Made by a program: the position numbers and the translations under genes | Shown here: in pieces, positions 32,769 to 44,500 of the stretch | Numbering within the stretch: the stretch's first letter is position 1 | Layout: the number at the start of each line of letters is the position of its first letter | Assembly (NCBI GenBank): GCA_029891385.1 | Contig: JAIWQS010000079.1 | Coordinates: 124,001-188,000 of the forward strand | DNA from: Erythroxylum novogranatense | Taxonomy: Eukaryota > Streptophyta > Magnoliopsida > Malpighiales > Erythroxylaceae | DNA: 64,000 nt | Direction: 5' to 3' | Notes under the pieces: generated by a model | Databases searched by the model: none | Told to the model about the DNA's origin: nothing | The model's input: only the letters and a program-made list of their open reading frames with translations

Positions 32769-32945
32769 ATCGATCGACCATCGAGTCGGTCGACCGCCAG
32801 AGGTCGGCTCGGCCAACAGAGGTCGGTCGGCAATCAGAGGTCGGTCGGCCATCAGAGGTCGGCTCGGCCATCAGAGGTCGGTTGGCCAACAGAGGTCGGC
32901 TCGGCCATCAGAGATCGGTCGGCCAACAGAGGTCGGTCGGCACTC
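32769..32945 (-). repeat. 18-19-bp GC-rich minisatellite in LTR F2
   Basis: Eight clear tandem units of the type GGTCGGTCGGCCATCAGA / GGTCGGCTCGGCCAACAGA plus degenerate ones at the left. The repeat is open in several frames, so the 97-codon frame over it is a repeat artefact. Confidence 0.9.
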
Positions 32946-34124
32946 AATCTGACCTTCAAATTTCAAACCCTTATAACTTTTGACTTCGAGCTCCAAATTA
33001 GACACGGTTTGTTTCGTTGGAAAGATAAAAGACAGATCTACAATTTTCAAGAAGGACTCACAAGCAAAATCGGACTCTAAAGGGATCAAAAGTTTACACA
33101 AAGATGACTGATCGATAATTTCTCAACAATACAAAAACTTGCAAACATCATAACTTTTGATCCAGAACTCCAAATTTGACAAACTTAGTGTCCATGGAAA
33201 GGTAAAAGAACCCTCTAAAACTTTCATGAAGGCCTTAAGAATCGGATCGAACTCTAAATGGGTCAAAAACTCCACACAAAGTGGACTGGTCGGTCAGCTT
33301 CACACTAAACAGCATCAGAACTTCTAAAAATCATAACTTTCTACTCCCTTGTCCAATATTTTCGTGCTTTATATCAATGGAAAGATAAAAACATAATCTA
33401 CCACTTTCATTAAGACCACTTTGGCTAAATCCATCTAAATCAATACAGATTTTACATAGAAGTTTCTAAGCACCATTCCAACACAGAAACTTCTCATATC
33501 AACACATCAACTTCACATATTCACCCACTACCGCAAACTCTTCAACTAATTCATCTCAAACACAATTCAACTCTCCAATAAACTATTCCAAAGTCATTTC
33601 CCCATATCAAACTCAACACCAAAGGATATGCGCATATACATTTCTCTTTCACAAAAGTCATACACAATCTTACTCTTAATAACATTTTTCAAATCAAGTA
33701 AAATACACTTAACTTTCAAAGATCATAACTTTCAATCCCGATATCGAAAAATAACATACTTTATGGCTACGAAAAGCTCTCAACATAATCTACAAATTTC
33801 ATGTAAATCATTTTTTCAAAATCTGCCTAAATCAAAAGTCAACTCTTTACTTCAAAAAGTCAAACTTTTCAAATTTTCTTCAAAACATAACACTTTCACC
33901 AATCATTTCTTGCTTTTCAACTCCCATTTCAATCAACTAATTCATTTTAACTTTCATAACTCATACAACTCTACTCAAATTTTAAAGTCATCAAAACCAA
34001 TCACTTCATTTCTCATCAATCTCCTTTAAATACAATAACATCTACAACACAATACTTATACAAACACACTCATTAAATTCCATTTTAATAATTCTAATTT
34101 TCATCAAAAGATCGGGGTCCAACA

Positions 34125-34723
34125 ATTCTCCCCCTCTTAAAAGAATTTTGCCCACGAAATTCCTCTTAGACATTATCAAGTGACACAATCTCTTAACTAA
34201 TTTCTTCCAAAGATCATAGTCACTCTCTTTTCTTATCTAATGCTCCGATCATACATATTCTCAATCTCTTCATAATTTCTCAATTCTTGAGTCACATAGT
34301 ACCCATACCATATCAATACATATATTCCTATCATCAAGCTCATCTTTCAAATATTCTATTATTGCATCTCCTATATATTCGAAGTCAAATCATCCAAACT
34401 CATCATGAATTTCTAATCTTAATTTCCATACACACAATCTTAAAATCAATCATACTATTGACACTTAAATCAATTAGTCCTTTGTTATTCCTCGAATAAT
34501 TCATGAACACTTATTCACATCAATATCACTCTCACTAATTCAATCATATAACTCATCACCTCAATCAAACAATCATTTAGATTAAATCAATAATTCATGA
34601 AAGACAAACACATCATGCTCACATTCTCACAAGATCAACCTTATCCTCATAAACACTTATCCATTTCTTACCCATACACATACGCCCAAGTAAGATCATA
34701 TAACCTGGCTCTGATACCACAAA
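34125..34723 (-). other. GypF internal core with PPT and PBS
   Basis: 599 bp with no domain on either strand. On the minus strand it opens with the PBS (TTTGTGGTATCAGAGCCAGG) and closes with AGAGGAATTTCGTGGGCAAA and the PPT AAGAGGGGGAGAAT. Its 3' part shares GAAGAGATTGAGAA and the PPT block with GypX, which suggests descent from a common longer element. Confidence 0.85.
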
Positions 34724-37700
34724 TGTTGAGACTCGATCCGGAAACCGGATCCCAACCAGAAAATAAAGGAAACAAAGCGAATTCAAATTGGATAAATTGA
34801 ATCCGAAGGCGAAACAATAACAAAAATGCGGAAGAAACAAATCGAATACAAATAGAATCGAAACCGATTTCCGACAACCGTGAACAAATAGCTTAGAGAA
34901 TACGATCGCGTTGGAAACCTAGACTATCCGATCTGAAAAATCCGGTATAAATTCTTCTTCTTTTTTTCCTTTTTCTCTTCTTTCTTCTTCCTTAATCAAT
35001 TTCTCAATTCATAATCATTTTCTTATACACTCATTTGAATCTCAATTCTCATTTTCATACCCATCTTACCAAAAATTTTCGGCAGCATAACGGCTGCATC
35101 CTAATTAACCCAACCTGCAAAGTGTTCAAAATACACTTCTATATTTCTCACACAATAACCAGAATCATCGGACTACCCGTCCGGAATCCAACTCAACACA
35201 CGCAATCCTATATCTACATATCCATATCCTTTAACATAGTATATCAACACAATCCCCCAATAATCATACATGAACTTATATCTCAATTCCATACTCAAAT
35301 CAAAATTCATTTTAACATTCCATAGACAATTCCATAGAGTATATACGTCATGAATACGTGCTTACCAAATATTCCATAATACAACATCGATAATAAAATC
35401 TGAATACACAATACACAATATACGAAAATCTTCACTTTCTTTCACACGATCTTCTTCTCATCACTGTGGATGGGAATGAAGGGGTGAGCTTATAGCTAAA
35501 TGGGTAGCAGTTTATAACAAAATATAAGCAAAATCCTTGAAATTCTTTTTCTTTTATGGTCTTAGAAAGCATTTCTTTGAAATCAGAAAGCACATTTTCT
35601 AAAAGTTCCGTTCTTCTTTGTAGTCAAATCACAATTGCAAAACGTATGATTTTAGGCTTTCAATCATAAACCCATAGGTTGCAAAACATGAATGCATCAA
35701 CTTGACAGTTCATAAATGCAATGGAAAATCACATATGCCATGCACAACACATGGCTCGAGAGTTCCGTAAACACGACGGATAAATCGAAGTTTATACCGT
35801 AAACACAACGAGTCCGATTTCGGATCTCGTAGGCCCACAAGCCGGCAGCCGGGAGAAGGCTATAATTTTCCATACGTAGTCGTGCACGTGACTAACACAA
35901 CGTTCCTCTCTTGCCCACATAAAAGCACATAACAATTTGTGCTCAATCAATTTATCGAATGTTTACATACTTTCAAGCTTTTCTATCTTTTCATTCATGC
36001 AAAATGCCATAACATATTTTAATGGCATAACATGAGCATAACTCACCAATTGCAATGCAATTTCAATGATCATAATAATTCAACAATTTAATCACGTATA
36101 GACCAAAGCCAGAACATTGTATGCAAGTTATTTCTTTAAAACATAAACTAAACGTATGCAAATTCATAAAGTACATTTATTCAAAAACATAATTTGCATG
36201 AATCTTGTATTTTCTAAAGAAACATTCGAAGCATTTTCATAACTTATTGAATTTATCGAAAATAACTAATTTAACAATTTACGATTTCTTAAATCCCAAC
36301 CAACGAAATGAATTTCAAAATCTTTCTTCATTTCTCAATTCATTTTAAAACTCGTAATCCTTTTTCCAAAAATATTAAGAACAATAAAATTCAATACTTT
36401 CTAAATTTTCAATCAATCGCCAAATCATTTGAAAACCGAAATTAAACCTTTGTGTCATTTTTCAAAACTTTAGAAATTTTCTTAATTTATCAAACATTTA
36501 AAACTTGTATAATTTCTTAAAACAATTTCTAAAACCATTTTAAAAGTAAGGAATCTAATCATACGAAGATCAAAGACTTCAAACATTTACATAACCAACA
36601 TTTTTAAACAATTTCAAACGCATTCCGTAAATCGTACTTTTGAACATTTTAATAAACCTTATTTTCTAAACAATTTCAAATGCATTTCGGAAATCACACT
36701 TTGTCAAACATTTTATAAACAAGTTCGAAATCGTAACCTTTTCAAACACTTTTATAAACAATGTTGGAAATCATAAATTTCAAATACTTTTTGTAAACAT
36801 TAGATATTCGTAAATCGAAATCTTTCAACCACTTTTATAAACAACATTTTCTAAATAATTTCGAAAGTATTCGGAAATCGTAAATTTTTTAAACATTTGC
36901 ATAAACCATTTTATAGACAATTTCAAAGTATTTTTAGGAATCAAAACTTTCAAATATTTCCATAAACAATATTTTCTATACCCTTTCGAATTTTCACGAA
37001 ATCACAAGTTTTCAAACCTTTACATAAATCCATATTTTATAAACACTCTTAAAATTAATAGAAAATCATAACTTTTCAAACCATTATCATATTCAAGCTC
37101 AATATCATTTATCGAATGCTCTTTTTCGAATATACGAAATGCCATGGAATCTTTTAAGGCATAACACAATGTATTTTTGCAATTCGACAAAAGTTCATGT
37201 ATTGAATCAATAGTAATTTTTCAAATCATTCATACAATGATGCAACATTTACGATGCAATTGAAATTAGAAAATTTCTTTGTTTAAAGAAGGCAGTAGTG
37301 GCTTATAAATTCTATTATAAACAGGTACCCACCTCGAATCGATGCTAGAAACTTATTCCTCGCTCCAATTTGTCCATTGATTCCTTCTTTCTTCCAATTT
37401 AACTTCATCTAAAGCAATTTCACCCAAATTCAACATCATAAATAACTTAATCCTCAAATTGAACTTAGAAAACATAAATCCCTCATATATTCAAGCTTTC
37501 TAAATTACAAATTTTCAAAAGCCCCAAATTCCAACTTTGGACATAAACCCTAATTAATTTCCATCCAAAACTAAACCCATAATATTAAGCAATCAACAAA
37601 ATTAACTTCATACTCCACAAACCCATACCATTTTCCATATTTCTAAACCAGAAATTCATCAAAATTCACAGATCTCAAAATTTCGCATCATACCTTCTCT

Positions 37701-37936
37701 CACACCATTTTCAGATTTTTGGGCTCCATAAGAAGCTTTCATCTTCTTCTTCACCTTTCCCTTTGAAAAGCACAAAAAACCCCTCAAGAAACTTGGAGAA
37801 AACTGAACCTTTGAAGCTCTCTTCTTCTTCTCTTGGTTCTTCTCCACGTAACAAGCTTCTCTCTTCTCTCCGTTATTTCTTTTAAGTCTTTTGGGCAATA
37901 ATCGTGATTCTCCTCCAACCAACTACAGCCCCCTTG

Positions 37937-37944
37937 CTTTTATA
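37937..37944 (-). promoter_or_regulatory. TATA box of GypF LTR F3
   Basis: Minus-strand TATAAAAG in the same context as F1 and F2. As this is the 5' LTR on the minus strand, it is the copy placed to drive genomic RNA. Confidence 0.62.
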
Positions 37945-38149
37945 GTGCCAGGTCAATTAATAAATAAGGAATGACCCACAAGCCCCTCCATTTAAGCCTA
38001 TAAACTTAATCCTGTAAGTAAACTTCCAAAATTGCCCCTTCATTGGTCTTTAAAACTGACATCTTGTCTAATTATTTCGATCAGGTAAATGAAGTCATTT
38101 GATAAAACTTTTTTCTAAAGAAATGTTCCTCTATGTCTTACGAATCCAT

Positions 38150-39115
38150 CGCTTCAAGAATCAGATCGATCGGAGCTCTATAGCTCAAGATATCTCCAAA
38201 ATACTGAAGTTTGTTCTTCAGACCCGAGGCTGAACACTACACCTAACTTCTGACCCATATTTGGAAGTCTTAGAGGCTCCATTGTCAATCGGTTCCTTCA
38301 CAACTTTTGTAGCCTCATATCTCTAGTTTAATTCGAAACAAGAATGAACTGAATCCTAGCCCTAGAGATCGAGATATATCCAAAATACTGAACACTACTC
38401 AGCCGTTACAACACCGGGACTGAACACTATACTGAACTTCCGACCTATATTTGGAAGTCTTAGAGGCTACATTATAGCTCGGCTCCTTCATAAAATTTGT
38501 AAACCCATGTCTCTATTTTCATTACCAACAAGAATCAACTCGATCCGAGCTCTAGCGAGCTCTAGCGACCTATAACACTGAACACTATTCAGCCATTTCA
38601 ACACCGAGACTGAACATTACACTGAACTTCTGACCGATATTTGGAAGTCTTAGAGGCGACATTATCGATCGGTTCCTTCAGATGAATTGTAGATTATATG
38701 TCTCTAGTTTAATTTTCAAAAAGAATCAACTCAATCCGAGCTCTAGCGAGCTCTAGCAATCTATAATACTGAACACTGCTCATACTATTACAAAGCTGAG
38801 ACTGAACTCTATACCTCACTTTCGACCCATATTTGAAAGTCTTGGAGGCTACATTGTCGATCGACTCCTTCATAACATTTGTATCTCCATCTCTCTAGTT
38901 TTATTTCCAACAAGAATAAACTCAATCCGAACTCTAGTGATCAAGATATAGCCAAAATACTGAACATTGTTCAGTCCTTACAACACCAAGACTGAACACT
39001 ACACTAAACTTCCGACTTATCTTTGAAAGTCTTATAGGCTACATTATAGCTCGGCTCCTTCATAACATTTGTAGCCTCATCTCTTTAGTTTAATTTCCAA
39101 CAAGAATCATATTGA
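38150..39115 (-). repeat. ~190-bp tandem array in LTR F3
   Basis: Five to six units sharing TGAACACTAC, GGAAGTCTTAGAGGCTACAT and GTCTCTA followed by a TTTAATT-like word, inverted relative to 1079-1935. The matching array in F2 is at about 31720-32690. Confidence 0.85.
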
Positions 39116-39201
39116 TCGGATGTCAGACAAAGAAGTTATGCTCAAAAGAGTGAAGGGAGGTCAGAGCTCGGCCAGAAAAATCAAAGCTCGGCCAGAACGA
39201 A

Positions 39202-39363
39202 GATCGGTCGGCCATCAGAGGTCGGTCGGCCAACAGAGGTCGGCTCGGCCAATAGAGGTCGGTCGGCCATCAGAGGTCGGCTCAGCCATCAAAGGTCGGT
39301 CGGCCAACAGAGGTCGGCTTGGCCATCAGAGGTCGGTAGGCCAACAGAGGTCGGTCGGCACTC
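39202..39363 (-). repeat. 18-19-bp GC-rich minisatellite in LTR F3
   Basis: Nine units of GGTCGGTCGGCCAACAGA type, against eight clear units in F2. The expansion is absent from F1, where only isolated GGCCGA words remain (about 840-885). Confidence 0.9.
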
Positions 39364-40542
39364 AATCCGACCTTCAAACTTCAAACCCTCATAACTTTTG
39401 ACTCCGAGCTCCAAATTAGACACGATTTGTTTTGTTGGAAAGATAAAAGACAGATCTACAAATTTCAATAAGGACTCATAAGCAAACTCGGACTCTAAAG
39501 GGATCAAAAGTTTACACAAAGATGACTGATCGATAATTTCTCAACAGTACAAAAACTTGCAAACATCATAACTTTTGATCCAAAACTCCAAATTTGACAA
39601 ACTTGGTGTCTATGGAAAGGTAAAAGAACCCTATACAACTTTCATGAAGGCCTTAAGAATCAGATCAAACTCTAAATGGGTCAAAAACTCAACACAAAGC
39701 TGACTGGTCGGTCAGCTTCACACTAAACAACATCAGAACTTCTAAAAATCATAACTTTCTACTCCCTTGTCCAATATTTTCGTGCTTTATATCAATGGCA
39801 AGATAAAAACATAATCTACCACTTTCATTAAGACCACTTTAGCTAAATCCATCTAAATCAATACAGATTTACCATAGAAGTCTCTAAGCACCATTCCAAC
39901 ACATAAACTTCTCATATCAACACATCAACTTCACATATTAACCTACTACCGCAAACTCTTCAACTAATTCATCTCAAACACAATTCAACTCTCCAATAAA
40001 CTATTCCAAAGTCATTTCCCCATATCAAACTCAAAACCAAAGGATATGCGCATATACATTTCTCTTTCACAAAAGTTATACACAATCTTACTCTTAATAA
40101 CATTTTTCAAATCAAGTAAAATACACTTAACTTTCAAAGATCATAACTTTCAATCCCGATATCGAAAAATAACATACTTTATGGCTACAAAAAGCTCTCA
40201 ACATAATCTACAAATTTCATGTAGATCATTTTCTCAAAATCTGCCTAAATCAAAAGTCAACTCTTTACTCCAAAAAGTCAAACTTTTCAAAAAAATTTCA
40301 AAACATAACACTTTCACCAATCATTTCTTACTTTTCAACTCCCATTTCAATCAACTAATTCATTTTAACTTTCATAACTCATACAACTCTACTCAAATTT
40401 CAAAGTCATCAAAACCAATCACTTCATTTCTCATCAATCTCCTTTAAATACAATAACATCTACAACACAATACCTATACAAACACACTCATTAAATTCCA
40501 TTTTAATAATTCTAATTTCCATCAAAAGATCGGGGTCCAACA

Positions 40543-40890
40543 CTGTGTTCCTTCCTCCCTCTTCTTCCATTGCTAGTGGCTCTCCTCAGCCTCCATCTCT
40601 GTCTCTGTACTCTCCGTGTAAGAAATCTTCTTCCTTTAGTTATTTCCATTTCAATTCTCTAGACTAGGAATTGTTTTCTGCGGCGAATATGTTTCGACGC
40701 ATAGCGGCGTGCGGTTTATTCCATCTAACTACGACGTGCAGGTTTATCACCTCTCGCTGCGGCATGTGATTCGCATCTCGCCACGGTGTGGGAAGCAAGC
40801 ATGTTTTGCCGCGACGCGTTGTTATTTTTCTTTTGCTGGACTAATTTTTTGTGTGTTTTCTTTCTGTTCAGGACTATACCTCGCACTAAG
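40543..40890 (+). other. AthH spacer upstream of the third ORF, with acceptor-like site
   Basis: Begins with the right TSD CTGTG. It holds a second GC-rich motif cluster (about 40679-40830, GCGGCG, CGCTGCGG, CCGCGACGCG). It ends in TTTTCTTTCTGTTCAG (to 40871), a strong plant 3' splice-site pattern 19 bp before the ORF3 ATG at 40891. Confidence 0.7.
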
Positions 40891-42105
40891 ATGCCTCCGT
40901 TCGTCCCTCTACACCCTCCGATCTCTACTCTTCCAGCTCCCTTGATTTCTACTCCGACCATTCACCTTCACCTTCTGGCCCTTCCCCCAGTTCACATCCT
41001 CCAGCCTCTCCTACTCGCTCTTTCGCTTCCTCCCCTCCGGTCGATCAGGAGTATGCTGACCTGGCTATTAAAATAGAAGCTAAGCCGCTACTCAAGGAGC
41101 GACCTTTCCCTCTCTCACCCTCCCACCACCCTTTTGTCCAACAGCTCGTCCGTTCCTAACTTTTTTGTTTAGTGCAGCCTAGGACTGCTGGAAATGACAC
41201 CTTCGTTTGTCATTTATATACTCATTCTTGCACCATGACACCTTGATATTCATTTCCGGTGTTATCATTCCTACGCTTCATCCATGCCGCCATCGCGTCC
41301 ATTACCACCTCCTCCTATCCTTCGTTGTCACTACGCCGATCTTATTAATGACTGCCCTTGGGATGATGTCCTTCGTACCCTTTGTCCTGAGGGTGTCGAC
41401 TAGCATCAACCTCGGGCGTCTCAGAGATATATTCGACGTGCTGATCTCCATCCTGAGGCCCGTCCTTGGCTTCACCTTATCAGCAACAACATCTTTCCCA
41501 CCACCCACCTTGCCTTTGTTCCCAAAGAGCAAGCACTCTTCATCTACCTTCTGATGGTTGGCCGGCCGGTTGATATTGCTTCTGCAATCACTTCGGCCCT
41601 CCACCAATCCCTCCTCACCTCTACTCTCACTCACTCAATTCTGTTCCCTCACCTCATCACCGATCTGTTCCGGGCCCATCAGGTCCCAGAATCTCCTTCT
41701 GACCGGACCTTTGAACCCGCCTCCTTCTTTCGCTACGTCCGCCTCAAACAACCCTATTTTCCCGCACCACCACCTCCTCCTCCTTCGCCACCACCCCCTC
41801 CCTCCCCTCCTGTTGTTGCTACAACACCTACCGATGTGCCTCCTCTGGACACCCACACCTCCTTACCCCCCTCTTCTCCTCTTACCTTGACCACCCTCTC
41901 CTGTCAGGTGGCCACCCTTCATGCCGCTTTACTTAGTCTCAGAACCCAACTAGCCGCCGATCGTCGCTACCACCAGCAGATGTATTCCCTGATTGCGACG
42001 CACCTCCACATTCCTCTTCCTCTTGCGGACGGTGATTCTTCGGCCGATCCTAGTCCTTCTGCGGCCGCACCCCCTGATCCTACCCCTGATGACCCTTCAG
42101 CTTAG
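40891..42105 (+). pseudogene. AthH third ORF (Athila late ORF / putative plant transposon protein)
   Basis: The N-terminal part is Ser/Pro-rich (about 40930-41050) but frameshifted. After stops near 41157 and 41401, the frame is open from about 41405 to 42105. ISNNIFPTTHLAFVPKEQAL then MVGRPVDIASAI (41554) matches the block RLLPTTHxSExxxERA...GRPIDVG, known from the late ORF of Athila-type elements and annotated in plants as putative plant transposon protein. It is followed by a proline-rich linker (PPPPPPSPPPPPSPP, near 41765-41815), a predicted helical stretch (VATLHAALLSLRTQL) and an acidic Pro/Ser tail. Its function is unknown; env-like roles have been proposed for this position. No signal peptide or membrane segment is evident in the open part. 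Confidence 0.78.
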
Positions 42106-43339
42106 TTCTGGCATTTTGTTATATGATTTCTTTTCTTTTATTTTTCTGTAGTTTTCTTTCGTTTTTTGTTTTCTTTTGTTTCTCAGTTTCTTAGCACACT
42201 TTGTAATGACCTCTTTTTGCCGCCATGCTTAATACCAAGTCTCTATTCTCATTTTCATTGAAGACAATGTGTTGTTTAAGTGTGGGGGAGCTGTTCTTAT
42301 GTTCTTATTTTTGTTCTACTCCATAGTGCATTTTTTATGTGTGTGCTAGCTAATTTTGCATGATGTTACACATTTTAGACTTGGTGCAACTAAATTTTTT
42401 CTGCCTTTCTATTATTTCTCACCGCGGCGACAGTTCGCACGCCGCGACGAGCCATCGTTCACAGCAACGTGTCGCGGCGAGCCTGATTCACCATACACGT
42501 CGCAGTGTGCATGCTACAAGTCGCAACGTCAACTCTTTTTACAGAAGGTTTGTCCAAAAAATTTTCCTCAATTCTAACTTTTCCACATTTACTCTTGTCA
42601 CTTTTGTGTTTCAAAGACCTTAGAAGTTTCAAAGTGATACTTGGGTTTATGAAAATACTTTCCATTCTTTAATGATAGTTGGTCTTGGCTAATTTTACTT
42701 TTGATGCTTTCAATACAAAGTGAATTAAGGCATGCTAACAAAGTAACACTTTAAGTTTTTGAGACTTGAGATTGTTCATTAAGATATTACCCCTGTTGGA
42801 AGGATATTTGAGCCTAAATTTTTCTTTGATATTGTGTGCATCTGCTTATTTCATGCCTCTCTAGAACTTGTTTCAATTCTTAATCAAAGCTTTTTGGACT
42901 AGAATTTTGTTGATATGATATAGGCATTCTTTCTTTAACCCTTTTCCCCCAAACACTTATCCTACAAACACTTATCACTTGTGTTGTAACCCATTTTCGA
43001 AGCCCAATATCGAACATGAAAGCTCGGTGCGTATGCGTGAGGTGAAACATTTTTATTAAATCAACCCATCCCAAACTTAAAAACATGCACTCAAGCAATT
43101 TTTAAATGATTCAATGCTTAAGATTTGAAACGTAAACATGCATATCTCATTAATATCCAAAAGATGAGTTTTTCAAAGCTTTAATAACATTTCAAATCAA
43201 ATTACAAACTTTGAGTTCAAGTGTCAAAAGTACAAAAATAAACTTGAACGAATCGAACTCAAAATGAAACTAAAGCCATGTCTTCCAAAAGTACATCTTG
43301 AAAATACACAAACATAACTAAATCAATATGCCAAGCCAA
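42106..43339 (+). other. AthH 3' untranslated region, boundary with CopB-2 unclear
   Basis: AAGTGTGGGGGAG at 42278-42290 repeats the tract at 28218. A third cluster of CCGCGGCG-type words lies at 42420-42530. From about 42540 to 43339 the sequence is AT-rich and non-coding, and I see no LTR terminus. CopB LTR similarity starts at about 43340 without a recognisable LTR start, so the junction is a deletion or rearrangement. Confidence 0.6.
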
Positions 43340-44500
43340 AGTCTGGCCCATTTCTAAATGTTCAAAAGGCTTCTAATTAACAATCAATTAAAGTAAGCAC
43401 ATCATTCAATCATAGTCTTTAAAAACACTATTTTTATTTCTTACTTTACTTGATAACCTTCCTAGAAGCCAAATGGGATCCTAATTGATTTATATAATTA
43501 AAGTCTAATAAGCTCTAATTAATTTAATTTCATTAATTAATTATAGCTTATTAACTAAATGTCATTCCACTAAAGACAATTAGTTGAACTCATGAATTAT
43601 TAAAATTATGAGAAAACATGTTTCAAATAAGATGTCCAATTTCAAACTCTAATATGAACCATATTATAGCCATCTACACAATAAAAGTAAAATTACCGTT
43701 TTGCCCTTATGTTGATTTTTTCTTCTAGATCTCCTGTTTTATTCTATATGGTGATTAACACACAAGATCTCATCTTGGTGTTAAGACTTGATGGATAGCT
43801 AGTATATCAAACTACTGGCGCAAGTTTAATCACCAATCTCTATAAAACATCTAGAAGTGTTGATATCACTATAAACTTTTTATTTGAGAGAATTTTCCCC
43901 TATACATTTTTCAATTAATAATCTGAACATGTAGACACTAGATTGATACTTTGTAAAAATCCATTATGATCATATCAAAAATTATAATGAAACATATATG
44001 AGTTCACCACTTGTCAAGATTGTGGTCCATAATAAACGAAAACTTAAGTGTCTGTTTTAAGATTAAAGTAACGACCTACTTTATTCTTTAAAACATAGGT
44101 GATTCTAGATTTATTTAATAGTGCCATTATCGATAGTCAACTACTATCATGATATGAAACTCATCATTCCCTTGAAGTAAACTCCTTTACTTGCATATAG
44201 ATTAATCGCAACACCATACTCTAAACCATAATTAAGCGATCAACTTGATTATTGAATTGTGAATCAATTTTTGTTATATTCTAATAATATACATGTTTCC
44301 TATATATCTCTGTATATATATATTACTTATAAAAGAATCTCGGTACCTTATAACTAGATATATAATGCTCATACAAATAAAACCAAACTCTTTTGTTTTA
44401 TTAATAATAAGTATTTTCATTACAAGAGTAATTGAAAGAAAATTAAGTTATAAGTAAATACACTTGCTTTCCAGGGCATTATATTTACATAACTCCAACA
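43340..44500 (-). repeat. CopB-2 3' LTR, partial
   Basis: Matches about 21600-22752 of the CopB-1 LTR with many substitutions. It ends exactly at the LTR terminus (AACTCCAACA, 44500). The other ~0.9 kb of the LTR is missing on the left. Confidence 0.85.

Larger units (their letters stand above)
28741..34124 (-). repeat. GypF 3' LTR (copy F2)
   Basis: Plus-strand reading begins TGTTGAGACCCGATCCGG and ends GATCGGGGTCCAACA. It is nearly collinear with F3 but lacks about 434 bp (F3 37376-37809), with the junction at about 31376. It contains the inverted TATA box (31508-31515), the ~190-bp array (31720-32690), the GC minisatellite (32769-32945) and AAAGTTATGA modules (32950-33740). Short frames here are not conserved as protein. 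Confidence 0.93.
28741..40542 (-). mobile_element. GypF element: giant LTRs around a 599-bp core (minus strand)
   Basis: Two LTRs of 5384 bp (28741-34124) and 5819 bp (34724-40542) flank a 599-bp internal region. The exact TSD CTGTG (28736-28740 and 40543-40547) interrupts AthH. Minus-strand reading: 5' LTR 40542 to 34724, PBS at 34719-34707 (TGGTATCAGAGCC), core, PPT at 34140-34125 (AAGAGGGGGAGAAT), 3' LTR 34124 to 28741. PBS and PPT are canonical, so the element has the cis signals to replicate but encodes no domain; enzymes must come from elsewhere. LTRs are about 95 percent of its length. The PPT context (GGAATTTCGTGG, then TTCTTTTAAGAGGGGGAG) resembles chromoviruses; lineage not proven. 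Confidence 0.93.
34724..40542 (-). repeat. GypF 5' LTR (copy F3)
   Basis: Full-length LTR (5819 bp), TGTTGAGACTCGATCCGG to GATCGGGGTCCAACA. It includes the segment lost from F2 and the inverted TATA box at 37937-37944. A minus-strand 87-codon frame (37922-37659) starts about 15 bp after that TATA box; F2 shares only its first ~15 codons, and I do not treat it as a gene. Confidence 0.93.

Noticed and set aside
32690..32983. 97-codon ORF of RSVGQQ-like repeats (also 39120-39401)
   Set aside because: Produced by the 18-19-bp minisatellite, which lacks stops in several frames.
33628..34029. 133-codon ORF also seen at 40046-40447
   Set aside because: Shared only because both lie in GypF LTRs; the product is low-complexity Ser/Lys/Phe/Asn-rich, antisense to the element, and sits in AAAGTTATGA modules.
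37659..37922. Small LTR protein starting just after the GypF TATA box
   Set aside because: F2 shares only the first codons before frames diverge, F1 differs, and the ATG may lie upstream of the real transcription start.
41207..41554. 115-codon plus-strand ORF and minus-strand 41302-41634 ORF
   Set aside because: Shadow frames of the Athila late ORF; the conserved PTTHLAFVPKEQAL / GRPVDIA blocks are in another frame.
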